This document shows, piece after piece, positions 10,201 through 19,687 of a DNA stretch of 64,000 nucleotides. The notes under the pieces are model-generated. The model was not told where the DNA came from. It worked only from the letters and a program-made list of their open reading frames with translations, and ran no database searches. The position numbers and the translations under genes were made by a program. Origin of the DNA: Nitzschia sp. pyKryTriq1 (Eukaryota > Bacillariophyta > Bacillariophyceae > Bacillariales > Bacillariaceae); assembly GCA_956465555.1 (NCBI GenBank), contig OY101121.1:248001-312000 (forward strand), given 5' to 3'. Numbering within the stretch: the first letter of the stretch is position 1; each line of letters starts with the position of its first letter.

Positions 10201-11559
10201 AGCAGAAGATTCATGTCGTTTTTGCCGACTGCGTTCTCTGCTAGAAGTGCCAGTAGAAGAATGCCGAGACGACGATGACTTATTTCGATCTGGTGTAATA
10301 GGCGTCGTCGGTGCTCCTCCACTGGACCGTCTATTGTTGTCGGAAGTGGTGCGACGAGATGACCGTCGTCTGGATGGAGATTTGGGTGTTTCTGTTAGAT
10401 GCTCGACGACCCTATCAGCAGACTCTGATAGATCTGAATGAGATAGAGGACGGATATCTTCTCGACTCGATCTGCGTTGGGCCATTCTAGTACTGCTTCG
10501 ACCACCAATACTGCTTTTATTGCCCCCGGATCTGGGGCTGTTTGTTTCGGCGGAAACACCCATTTCCATTTCCAGCACTCGATCCCGTGAAAGTGATCTT
10601 GAAGTACGCCTAGTAGTAGCAGTAGTAGTAGTAGTAGTACCCTCTTCTCTCGTTGTCGACGACGACGACGACTTGGATGAAGTTTTACTGGTTCGACTGC
10701 TTCGTCCCCGTTCCCCCGATCTGGGGCTTTCACAAACGACAGCGCCGCCCTTGCTATTATTCGCGTCATCAATTTCCAGCACTCGATCCCGTGAAAGCGA
10801 TCGTGAAGTACCCCTTTCTTCCCTCGACGTCGACTTATTATTGGATGCTGATGCGGATGCCGATGATAGCGTTCTACTACCACCACCACCACTCCGACTG
10901 GTTCTTCCCCGTGGTTCCCCCGATGACGTTTTGGAATGTTGCCGATGTGGCTGTTGTTCTTCTGTTCGGCTACTCCTGGCCCGACGAACACCCGGTGTCG
11001 GTCCTCGACGTTTACTGACCGAAGTGATAGGACCTTGTTGTTGTTGTTGTTGTTGTTGTTGACTGGAAGCATCACCAGCAGCAGCAGCAGCAGAAGGTAA
11101 TTCCCCACTTGTCGCTTCGGCTGCATCATTCGCACTCTTTCGTCGATCCGAAGAAAAGGAAGCAGGTTTGTTTGTCTTGGTAGAAGTAGTAATAGAGCGA
11201 CTCCTCGCAATATTATTATTTGTTCTTGGATTGTTATGATTATTATGATTGGAAGAAGAGGCACTTCGTCGCACGCCGCCAGCCATACGAGGATTATGTT
11301 CACTTTTCGTCATGGAAAGGTCAATGGATGCTCTTCCACCGTTGAAAAAGACATCCGACAGGGATGGAAGCTTGTTCTTGTTGTTGTTGTTGTTCTTGTT
11401 TTTTTTGGGATTGTCATCTTGGAGGATATACTCCTGATCATTGATCCGAATAATGTTGTTATTGGGTGATGATGATGATGATGATGATGCGGGTGCCACA
11501 TTATCATCATCATCATCAGCCTTGGTATGATTATTGGTAGCAGTATTATCAAAAGTCAT
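7201..11559 (-). CDS. Large serine-rich disordered protein with internal duplications, unknown function
   Basis: Single open frame of 1452 residues from ATG at 11559 to TAG at 7201. No catalytic domain recognised. The first about 480 residues are extremely rich in Ser, Arg and Thr with SR/RS clusters and a (Q)9 run, like phosphorylated scaffold or RNA-associated proteins. LSRDRVLE occurs twice, and SPSRRRRSKSEDA occurs twice in tandem. A conserved block KLLNRTKQMKPFNKMDDN followed by SVFSMDLHM occurs twice, near residues 870 and 1055, each inside a larger unit of about 185 residues. A third, weaker unit precedes them (FDDSVAFTLNSPFVNAKPSL). The C-terminal third is acidic. The conserved blocks argue for real coding and for short binding motifs. 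No signal peptide or membrane segment. Function not inferred. Confidence 0.8.
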   Translation of the reverse strand: MTFDNTATNNHTKADDDDDNVAPASSSSSSSPNNNIIRINDQEYILQDDNPKKNKNNNNNKNKLPSLSDVFFNGGRASIDLSMTKSEHNPRMAGGVRRSASSSNHNNHNNPRTNNNIARSRSITTSTKTNKPASFSSDRRKSANDAAEATSGELPSAAAAAGDASSQQQQQQQQQGPITSVSKRRGPTPGVRRARSSRTEEQQPHRQHSKTSSGEPRGRTSRSGGGGSRTLSSASASASNNKSTSREERGTSRSLSRDRVLEIDDANNSKGGAVVCESPRSGERGRSSRTSKTSSKSSSSSTTREEGTTTTTTATTRRTSRSLSRDRVLEMEMGVSAETNSPRSGGNKSSIGGRSSTRMAQRRSSREDIRPLSHSDLSESADRVVEHLTETPKSPSRRRSSRRTTSDNNRRSSGGAPTTPITPDRNKSSSSRHSSTGTSSRERSRQKRHESSAATRPSSLRRVRKGTRPKTTEDDTEENMNNHNVRGGSASPSIPQLAPEDDYVSQDEEEEEECLIIPLKSSEDSVRASNYQAGYSSADDAPKAGGSSEDHQIFHSPSRRRRSKSEDASDHSPSRRRRSKSEDAAAAAIVNDALFFESPYLKDRGTAKIPLSERQSVVNLMETSPKKSSPPVEANQEISNKTFDDSVAFTLNSPFVNAKPSLSDSSKPRSLPQTPVSGKKETKKVTDGGAEIVWVPPFASMPQEDGLTSSAETKEKGNYPKSQGGEDDSVFDTEFMSAREISDFRQPSTTKEEQGPNNFDESVAFTLASPLANAKPSLSNKPRSLPSSPAAGKKNMPNESRDVTKSGALDSPHVSNVSSTSPRPNLSTSNWRDLKFSHIETPKPVRRTKEENEDEDRRLARTELNTTTHRLKVGLGKLLNRTKQMKPFNKMDDNISVFSMDLHMASGTKAKNGSAEPVSLVKTLSRDTANKVDTLNDSSGSLSFNMDLAVPDDDAVKTAKACHAKGDQASNDFDYPTSLEHAGPSLSTMPRGRPPSPPAEESKNTESSRALDPSYVSNAGSEKLEIPKPIRRSNGNAEDEARRSAKSDLNTTTHRMKQGLGKLLNRTKQMKPFNKMDDNASVFSMDLHMPSGTKTNLVSAEAHKPNPTPTSLSNFEAFNDSGMLSFNMDLAVPEAKTRKTAKAPQTPLKGLFSVSSSSRKSGVTNTSKQFQSFDQLPRQDLETKNLESNNDEITDDHDGAFFGHDAFGPDFGPAAGFGVQQKNGPSRMEAFRETRFDHGDGNRNIVGIIPEEDFGGAFSSKTDFGNLEPRKPALDDGFGKLDTLLSQSTHHKSSALPDPSVCPSSDGFGGKLESLLERSTSELAEPFAYGFEGDSQEADMAHTTLASVMEKIPLNGDGDENSNEDEDETESLSASSLAGGLDRLNPLPSTNPGSVDRFLSASKDHYSDDQSVMTMEEKQFLQLKLPGMDGYRSSSSLAIVEHDIIPGRKMGL
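8110..9210 (-). repeat. Tandem internal duplication inside the disordered-protein gene
   Basis: Two units about 550 bp apart. The best conserved cores lie at about 8328-8413 and 8881-8967 and encode nearly identical peptides around GKLLNRTKQMKPFNKMDDN. Each core is followed by an SFNMDLAVP peptide. Synonymous differences between copies indicate selection on the protein rather than a very recent copy. Confidence 0.8.
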
Positions 11560-12647
11560 AATGTTGAATATAATATAATACTATACGACGAGAACTCTCC
11601 TCTATACAGTATATTTTCGGAAAGATCTGATTTCGCCGTCCTCGCGTATAATATCCTCTGTATCTCGCAGCCTGTTTGTTGCCTTATTTTATGACTGTTT
11701 CAATGGATGGACTGCACGTAGTACTTTGGCGCTCGTACTACTACTAGCGGCACATGCAATAGGACCGACCTTCGAGGATGAGAAGACGATCGATCGCGAG
11801 GCTGGAATGAGACATACAATCTAATATAAAATAAAAAGATGATGATGCGGGATGATGCGGGATGAGATGATGATCTCATCATGGTCGGTCGGTGGGTGCG
11901 ATGATGCGGGGAAACGACAGAAACAGAAAAGAGGCACAAAACTTCATGCTTTCGATCGCGTGATGATGTCCCACTTCTTATTCTACCGGTACATACACGT
12001 ACGAGTACTCGCATCTACTACTACGGTAGTAGTACGTTCCAGGTACTATGCTGCATGCTGCTGCGCAGTCATCGATAGTGTTGTTGTTGTTACTAACTAC
12101 TGTACGAACGGTAGAAGTTGACAGAAACGACGACCACTTTTATTATGCCTCTCACTTGACTTCCACAACGATCGGCTTTATGATCGAAGATGAGACCAAT
12201 TTATCCCTGAAGTTCCGAATAGTTAAGAGGGAATCTGGTGGGGATAGAAAAGACCCCAGGAACAATCGAAGTCATAGGCATAAACTTTATTTAGTGACTT
12301 TATGTCAATGCTGACAAAAAGACTGATACTGTACTTGCCTTTTGTGTGGTCGAGTGAGTCAACCAATGAAAGACGTGCGAAGGACGTACTACTTCTCCCC
12401 TTCGCTTCACGCTTCACCCTTCATCATGACCAACTGTCTAAATGAGTACGTACACGTCATCACGCTGATTTCTCGAAAAAAAACAAAGACGAAAGGACGA
12501 CGACAAACCACAAACGGCAAAATCCACCATGGCTTGGGGGCGACGACATCATCATCATCATATCACATCCTACAGATCTATATGTTCTACGGGCGATATT
12601 AGACTACTATTACTGTCGATCGATCCCATCACAGCACAGCACACATC
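11560..12647. other. Intergenic region between the disordered-protein and nitroreductase genes
   Basis: About 1.1 kb between divergent genes. It contains an imperfect GATGATGCGG repeat at about 11838-11910 and a TACCGGTA-type palindrome near 11983. No gene seen. Confidence 0.55.
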
Positions 12648-13670
12648 ATGAGTGCGTCCAGTAGTACAATATTAAGCAGTGCATCATCAGCTGCAGCTTC
12701 TATCTTTCGGGCCGTGGCTCGGTCGCGGCGGTCCTCGCGACGTTTCCAAACGGACCGAATCATTCCTCCGGCCACTCTTCGCGACATTGTGGAGACTACC
12801 ATGGTAAGTTAGATAGTAGTGTTTGATTGATTGATTGATTTAATGAACTTTAGTGATGCAATGGATGGATGGATTGATGGATGGATGGATGGATGGATGG
12901 AGCTAGCACCATGCTTCGATGAGGAGTCGTCATATCAGTCTTGGATCGATATATTCTTCCTATCTGTACGTACTGCTCACTTCGTTCGTTCGTACTGATT
13001 GATGTATAAAAAAACGTAGAGATCGCCATCGAGTTTCAATTTGCAGCCGACGCAAATCCTTTTGGTCCAAGATCCCGACCGAAAACGGGAATTGGCCGAC
13101 ACTGCCATGCTCGGACCGGGCAATCAATTTCGCACTCGCGACGCCAGCGCCCTCGCCGTGTTTCTCACCGACTTGGAACCCACCAAGCGAATCAATCGCG
13201 TCCATCAACTCGAAACATCCAAACCCTACCGCAATCCCAACTATTTGGCAAGTCTTCCCATGGTACCGTCCTTTTTGATTGGAGAAGGTCATGCCGCGAC
13301 ATGGATCAAGAATGTTTCGACCAATTTTCTATCCAACGTGCAGGCGATGCCAGTTGTGGAACCCGTCCAAGCATGGGGATACAAGAATACCGCACTGTTG
13401 GCACAATCCTTCGTCTTGGCTGCCACGAGCCACGATTTGGCCACCTGCATGATGGAAGGATACGATGGACGCAAAGTGGGGGAACTGTTGCATGTCCCTA
13501 TGGATCGATATGCGATTCCACTCGTGGTAGCCGTCGGATATGAATATGAACACCCTCAAGATTGGGAAGAAACACCACGATTGCCTTTGGAAGAGATCGT
13601 CTTTGAAGAAACGTTTGGAAATCCATGGAACGTCCCGACAGACCGAGAAGAAGGAGCTCCCCAACAATAA
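12648..13670 (+). CDS. Nitroreductase-family flavoprotein, probably mitochondrial or plastid
   Basis: Two exons: 12648-12803 (donor GTAAGT) and 13020-13670, about 268 residues. The acceptor ...GTAG at 13019 was chosen because the next codons read RSPSSFNLQP, the FMN-binding N-terminal motif of nitroreductases, directly following ETTM from exon 1. Later NTALLAQSFVLAATSHDLAT matches the family's central helix. The first about 35 residues are Ser/Ala/Arg-rich with RSSRRFQ, resembling a mitochondrial presequence. Family members use FMN and NAD(P)H to reduce nitro compounds, quinones or semialdehydes. The substrate is not predictable here. The intron contains a GGAT tetranucleotide run. Confidence 0.88.
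12860..12901 (+). repeat. (GGAT)n microsatellite in the nitroreductase intron
   Basis: About ten copies of ATGG/GGAT with one interruption (TTGATGG). It lies wholly within the intron. Confidence 0.85.
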
Positions 13671-14315
13671 TAATACTCGTGTGGATACGAGTACGGCCTG
13701 CCGCCGCTGACCGAGACTGACGACGGGACGACACACTCACTTCTTCGCTCCCTCCCTCAGTCCGCATCCACCCACATACATCGTTCCTCTTTTGAATTTT
13801 TGAAAGCGAGAGAAATATTTGGTCTGGTGGAAAGGAGGAACGAACGAAGGCGGCACGTCCGATCCGGTGACGGGAATGAGTTTTGCGTGTGGTACGTACT
13901 GTATGTACAAGTATTGGCGCACGCTCATGGATCGACCATGGAGGTGCACAAAAATTCCAGAAACTTTTTGAATATGCTACAACGGTCAAGTTGGCTCAAC
14001 TACTAGAAATGATACCCAGTGTACTCGTATAATATTTGATTGATTTCAAATCGGAGCGACACGGATGCCGGAGAGTGTCTGATCCTACTTGGCATCCAAA
14101 CGGGGCGCTCCTACGAAGGAATTATTATTATTATTATTGCATGTCTCCGAGGTGCGGGCAGGATGGGAGACGACATACTGTACGTGCGGTACACAAACGA
14201 AGCCCAGCTCCAGTTTTTTAAGCGATACCATTGATCCAACCAACAATAACAACCAAACACTACACTACACAACACAACACAACACAACACAACACAGCAA
14301 CGGAAAAGAACAACC
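13671..14315. other. Intergenic region with (ACAAC)n leader
   Basis: About 645 bp. Holds a short TTA run near 14120 and an ACAAC pentanucleotide run at about 14265-14296 directly upstream of the next ATG, so probably in the 5' UTR. No gene seen. Confidence 0.55.
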
Positions 14316-17206
14316 ATGGTGGTGGGCGGCGTTACTGTCGATGCTACTTCTTATCGTCATGGAAGAAGAGTCGTCGCCATGCATGCTGTTGATTTTTGCT
14401 TTGCTTTGAGCATTGTTCTTTGGATTGCTGCTGCTGCTGCTGCTGTTGGCCTTTTCCTGCAGCCGGTGGCCGCCGCGTCGCCTTCGCAGCAACAGCAATT
14501 GATTATTATTTCTTCGTCCACCTCCGACGTTCGGCACCTACGTGGGAAGACAATACTCGGCAAGACAGCCATCCTATTGAATGATCCACATCCCAATGAT
14601 GCTGCTGCTACTGCTGGTGGTGGTGGTGGTGGTACAAGAAGAAGAAATAATGAAGTTCCTTGCGGGGCAGAACGTTCTCGAGAGGATTACTACACTGCCG
14701 AACTCCAACTCTATTACGTATATTTGGTCGAGTTCCAAGCGGATGCCAAATCGACAAGTCTATCGGGCATGGAGGCAGCTATTACTTCCGCCGTCTCGGA
14801 CGCATTTGCCAATGTCTGTGACTTGTTGGATCGACCCATGTACAAAGTCAAGGCCAACATGCGACATCAATTCTCGAAAGATGGTACGTGCGTATGTATC
14901 TATGTATTCAGGGTTGGTTCGTTCGTTCCACATCACGCACGAGACGAATGATGGGCAAACACTGCTTGTTGATGGGAACCACTTTGAGCTATCTCACATT
15001 TCTTCCGCCCTTCTTTGTTTTCTTTCTACCAGAGTTTTGTGCTCCTCATGAGGAAGAAAATACCTGTAGCGTTGTGAATGGAGCGACTGCTATTCTTCTT
15101 GACAATCATTCCTCGAATATTCAAGACATTGTCTACGACACGATTGCCAATGCATTAGACAAGATTGACCAAGTTCAGCGTTTTGCACCTTTTGTTGTTC
15201 GAGCTGAATTTCGAAATCCGATGGAGGAGACCTTGATTTTGTCCGACGACTCCTCTAAACCTTCTTTGGCAGACGACAGCACCCCTCCGGGAGCTGTCAC
15301 CGCAACTGTGGCGGTAGCCGCTGCTTCGGTCTCCTTTCTAGTAGCCTCTATCTTTTGCTACGGCCTCATGCGACGGGAGATCCGCCACCATCCCGAACCA
15401 AGTATCCGGCACAAGTTCCGAAGAACCGCCTCTCGGTCCATAGTTGGTGGTGGACATCCCATGTTGGGACTGGGACATGGTGCCCACCGACATCCTCGGC
15501 GCTTTGTTCGATTGGATGAGCTGGCCACGGCACATGCTGCCTCTAAACTACGTTTCATGGGTGGAATGGGGACGATGCATGACATAGACGACGACCACGA
15601 TGATGACGTGGAAGACTATGACTGCCACCAAGATCATGAACCATCACCAGACAACAGGGGTCTTTCGTCTTCCCAAAATCGTTATGGTCCGTCAATCACG
15701 TGGAGCATTTCCGATATTACATCGGATTCGGCATCACTTCGATCCGGCGTTTCATGGACTACCAGCAAGTTGGAACGGATTGAGGAAGCCGATGAAGAAG
15801 AAGAATATGACGATTGCGGTGGCTTGCCCAATCGCAAACGCAAGCGCCTGGGTTTGATAGGCGGCCGCAACAAGTCATCTTTTCCTCCCCAAAGTCCTTC
15901 ACCCAAACTGTCGCGATCATCATCCTCGGTGGAAGTAATAGTTGGAATGGACAAGTTGGAAGCATCGAGAATGGCTACTGTAAACCACTTCCACCACGAT
16001 AACATCCCATTCGATGACTTGGCTGGCTGCCGTGACCTGCAACAGTATCAGGCCGACACGAATGTTCGCTCGGTCACCCCCGTGTCGAATGCTGAAGAAA
16101 ATCCGGGCCTGTCGTCTCCAGTGACACCAGTCATGCCTGAGCCTGATGATGATGATGACGACGACGACGATGTTGTTTCAAGTGCTACCCCACCATCCGG
16201 CACAACCATGCCTACATCTCAAGGCGATGGCGTGATCAGTGATAGCTTGACTTCTCGGGACGATGATTCTACTACGTCGTCGGTTTATCTTGTCCCTCCC
16301 TCCGACGTACACAAGGCAGTAGACGAACCGAGCATGGAACCCCGAACGGACGACAGCAACGTAGCTTTGGGTAATACTTGTGATGATGATGATTCCTCAA
16401 GTCATGAGGTCTCTGCTTCAGAAGAAACAATTTGGGGGCCAAGTCGACTCGTCCACAACCATCCGCCTGGATCATCCCTGCACGGTGCGAGCGAACCGGA
16501 TGTGGATCATCATTCGACCTTGTCGAATAATTCAATCCCGTCTACGACGTTAACGTGTATTGGTCGTGACTCGGAGGAATCATTGAAGGTCGGACTACCA
16601 TCATCGGTAGTAGGAGATGACGGTTTAGATGATTCCATTTCAGAGATGGATGGGATTGATGTGCACTATTCTCTATCCAAGAAAGGGACGATCACCGTCC
16701 CTTCCCAAGATGAGACTTGCGTTCCCACTTCTGAGGACTTTCCTGTCACCACGCTCATAGTGGTGGACGACGAGGAGGCCGGTACTCATAGCACCCAACG
16801 AGATCAAACCTCGAGCAGAATCAAGGACGAACCATCAAGTCAGCACTCAATTGAACAACAGATTGTGGTTTATGTCGAAGCAGCTGCAGACCGCTCAATG
16901 GTTGTGGAAAATAAAATGGAGTCGAGCTCAAGCAACTCCTCGTTTGCTAGCTGCCGAGAAAATGACGACGGGGTGCTCCAATCGTCAATCGAACAAGAAT
17001 TGTCACTGAGGAGTCTAGATATCTTTTCGACTCCTGAACAGCAGGAACGCCAGGAATCATCATCATCATCCACGGATGACATCTTTGCCGAACCAGCCAG
17101 CTCTCTTGTCTACGATGACGACGGGTCTTCCTTGATTGCCAAACCAGCCAGCTCTCTTGTCCACGATGACGACAGGTCTTCCTCTACCACGGCATCCGAA
17201 GTGTAG
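14316..17206 (+). CDS. Single-pass membrane protein with small Cys-containing ectodomain and long acidic tail, unknown function
   Basis: Two exons: 14316-14883 (donor GTACGT, phase 1) and 15033-17206 (acceptor CTACCAG), about 913 residues. The splice joins SKDG/E to FCAPHEEENTC in frame. The N-terminus has a hydrophobic leader (AVDFCFALSIVLWIAAAAAA). Residues of about 110-290 form a globular region with two similar halves (GMEAAITSAVSDAFANVCDL and NIQDIVYDTIANALDKID) and several Cys, probably lumenal or extracellular. A TM helix follows (AVAAASVSFLVASIFCYGLM) with basic residues after it. The remaining about 600 residues are disordered, Ser/Asp-rich and acidic, probably cytosolic. The end contains a tandem repeat, EPASSLVYDDDGSS then KPASSLVHDDDRSS. 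No enzyme family recognised. A receptor or adhesion role would be speculation. Confidence 0.75.
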
Positions 17207-17470
17207 TGAAAATCGAGCTCGATATCAATCTTGTGGTCGTTCTTTCTCCGCTCGATATGGTACAATAGTCTATATTGTTGACGATTGTATCATTCTTTAG
17301 CTAGGTATGTACCGGTCGACCATCAATAACAACAAACAACCACTTGTTGTTCTCAGTATTTAGTCTAATCTGGCTAGCGTAGAAGGATAGAAGATTACTA
17401 TATTAGAAGAGCAGGCATCTATTTCTTGAGGGAAGAATTAGTAATATCTAATATCTTGCTTCCTTTTTCC

Positions 17471-19216
17471 TTATTCTTGGGTGATCCCATCACTTTCCTT
17501 TACTAGTCTAGAATATTCGTAGGAAGCCGTCGATGCATTTGTTGCAAACCAGGAAACTACTTCTCGATCAAGACCCGGGATGTAGTGTCGTCCATCTCCA
17601 TCCTGGGCGCAATTTGACGATAAATAATAGGCCGAATACAAGTCCAGGAAGAAAAGTCGCTGCTTTGGTGTTGTTGGTGGTGAAAATGATGCTTCTTGTT
17701 GTTCTTTCCGACGCTTCTCAATCTCCTTTTCAATGACCTCCTTCTGAATGGAATACAACCTCCACACGCGAGAAGTGCTCATGTACTTGACTCGATTGGT
17801 TCCAGGCTTGCCCTCTTTGAGCATGGGCATTTGGATGTGCATTCCTGTACAGCTTTTCCAAAAAACAGTCGCATTGGGCACCTTTTCGGCAATATAGTTC
17901 AAATATTCTTGCATTGCCAATCGATGATCCTCCCAGTTTTCTTCAATGATGCCATCCGAAGTAGCATTAGTAGTAGTAGTAGTTGCTGTTGTGTTTGATA
18001 TATTATCGGCCAAGATATCCCAAACGCAGCTATCGACGATGATTGCGGTCTTTTCTTGCGCAAAATTCTTTTTTTGTCGATTCCTATAATCCCTATCATC
18101 CAATGTTTTCTTCCATTTCTCAAGATTAGCCACGGACAAACGTTGGTTAATGTTGGCAAATCGAATACCTAGCGGCTTGAGAAACTGCTGGAGAAGAGAA
18201 TCCCCAATGGGGATAATTATATCAAAATCGTCCTTCAAGTAGTAGGGGTAAAATTCACCTGCTGTCGGTTCTAGTCCGATGATGGACGATGATGGGTACT
18301 GAAATGGCCGGATGGGAGGTGCCATGGGTAGCACTTTATTCTTGGTCTTGTACCAAATATCGGCCGTATTTCCACCCGTCCTCCAATGTTGTTTTGTGGG
18401 GGGTCCCATTCGACCGATCTGACATGTATATTGAAAATAGACAGCCAAGACGCCATGGTAATTGCCACTACCACTACCAGCATCACCTCCATCAGGAGTA
18501 GGACGAGTACTACTTTCTTCCCGTGTACGTTTCTTCTTCTTGCGAAGAGGAAGACGTGGTGGCTCTTCAAACTCTAACCGATATCGCCCATTGTGTAGGT
18601 CGGTAATCCAGGCCGCCGCTGTAAATGGTAGCATATGGAATTGTGTCGTAGTGCTGCTGATGTTGATCATGTGGCTTTCATAGAGTCGCTGATCCGTGTA
18701 GGTAATATAAAATTCATCCCCACCCACTGTTTTCGCATGACCATATTCATCGAACGTTTGGAGCTCCCAATAAAAATCATCATTTTCATCAACGGAAGTA
18801 TTGTTATTACATCTTTCGTTGCTGGTGTTCGTCGGGAAGATAATTTGTACTTGGGTCGTTGGCAAGCAGGCGGAAGACGAAGAAAAAAGTTTTTCATATG
18901 TGGCATTGGTCAAGTCGCGACGGAGACCTTGGATCAATTTTCCATCTTGCGTTTCTGGTAACAGGATCGTCGGTCGTTCTTCTGTTGTACCACCACTGCT
19001 ACACGACGGGGGTGATGACTGTTGAAATTCTCCTGTTTCTGTTGCTTTAGCGGCATAATAGTTTGCTCGTAGTTGCGGCTGCATGATGCTCCTGACACTT
19101 TGGAGCTCCAATCCATGGTTGATGAACATACCCACCATGGCTACAAGATGTAGTATAAGTATACGAATTCTCCTCGTCGTACACGGCCACCACTGGGGCC
19201 GGTCCCTCCTTGTCAT
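17471..19216 (-). CDS. NXPE-like type II membrane protein (filamin-type repeat plus SGNH/PC-esterase-like domain), copy 1
   Basis: Intronless, 581 residues, ATG at 19216, TAA at 17471. A short basic N-terminus precedes one TM helix (RILILHLVAMVGMFINHGLE), typical of Golgi type II proteins. A region near residues 150-275 resembles a filamin/Ig-like repeat (FDEYGHAKTVGGDEF, then AAWITDLHNGRYRLEF). The C-terminal half has SGNH-hydrolase-like landmarks: GDSLL near 337, DSCVWDIL near 396 and DGRHY near 543, giving candidate Ser and Asp-x-x-His catalytic residues. This order matches NXPE-family proteins and resembles plant PC-esterase/TBL O-acetyltransferases. Glycan O-acetyl transfer or hydrolysis in the Golgi is inferred. 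A second, inverted copy lies at 29030-30928. Confidence 0.72.
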   Translation of the reverse strand: MTRRDRPQWWPCTTRRIRILILHLVAMVGMFINHGLELQSVRSIMQPQLRANYYAAKATETGEFQQSSPPSCSSGGTTEERPTILLPETQDGKLIQGLRRDLTNATYEKLFSSSSACLPTTQVQIIFPTNTSNERCNNNTSVDENDDFYWELQTFDEYGHAKTVGGDEFYITYTDQRLYESHMINISSTTTQFHMLPFTAAAWITDLHNGRYRLEFEEPPRLPLRKKKKRTREESSTRPTPDGGDAGSGSGNYHGVLAVYFQYTCQIGRMGPPTKQHWRTGGNTADIWYKTKNKVLPMAPPIRPFQYPSSSIIGLEPTAGEFYPYYLKDDFDIIIPIGDSLLQQFLKPLGIRFANINQRLSVANLEKWKKTLDDRDYRNRQKKNFAQEKTAIIVDSCVWDILADNISNTTATTTTTNATSDGIIEENWEDHRLAMQEYLNYIAEKVPNATVFWKSCTGMHIQMPMLKEGKPGTNRVKYMSTSRVWRLYSIQKEVIEKEIEKRRKEQQEASFSPPTTPKQRLFFLDLYSAYYLSSNCAQDGDGRHYIPGLDREVVSWFATNASTASYEYSRLVKESDGITQE

Positions 19217-19687
19217 AGCAGTAGTATGATCTCTTGTTTGTTATTGGGAGTACCGGTATACTCGTAGACTGCCAGTACAACCAAATGTGTGTACGATGAG
19301 GGAATAGGCCAAAGAAAAGGAGGTAAAGACTAAAGACGCATTCTTCATTATTCTACTACTGCGCATTATGTGATCGTTTTGTTGGAACCGCGTATGGCCG
19401 TTGGCTCATCAAATCCATGTGTTTCACCAGCCGCCCGGCTTGCAGTCATTAGCCGCCCGGCTTGCTGTGGACTGATCGGACTTGAACTTTGAACTTTCGC
19501 ACCTGTACTGTACCACACGTACCGGTACGTTTACTACCGGTACATAGCCAGTAGTATGGTAAATCTGAGGCTAGCTACTCTAGTAGTAGCTACTCTTGTC
19601 ACTACTCACTACTACTACTACTACTACTACTAGACTAGTAGACTATCGAGCCATTTCTCATTTTTTATTCTCGAGTTATATGTACTG
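19217..19687. other. Intergenic region, GTAC/ACCGGT-rich
   Basis: About 470 bp. Contains GTACCGGTAC-type palindromes near 19251 and 19518-19545 and a (CTA)n run at about 19608-19631. No gene seen. It separates the NXPE-like promoter from the 3' end of the transporter gene. Confidence 0.55.

Noticed and set aside
10395-11303. 302-codon minus-strand open frame
   Set aside because: Out-of-frame shadow of the Ser/Arg-rich repeats in the 1452-residue gene; composition is only repeat-derived Leu, Arg and Asn runs.
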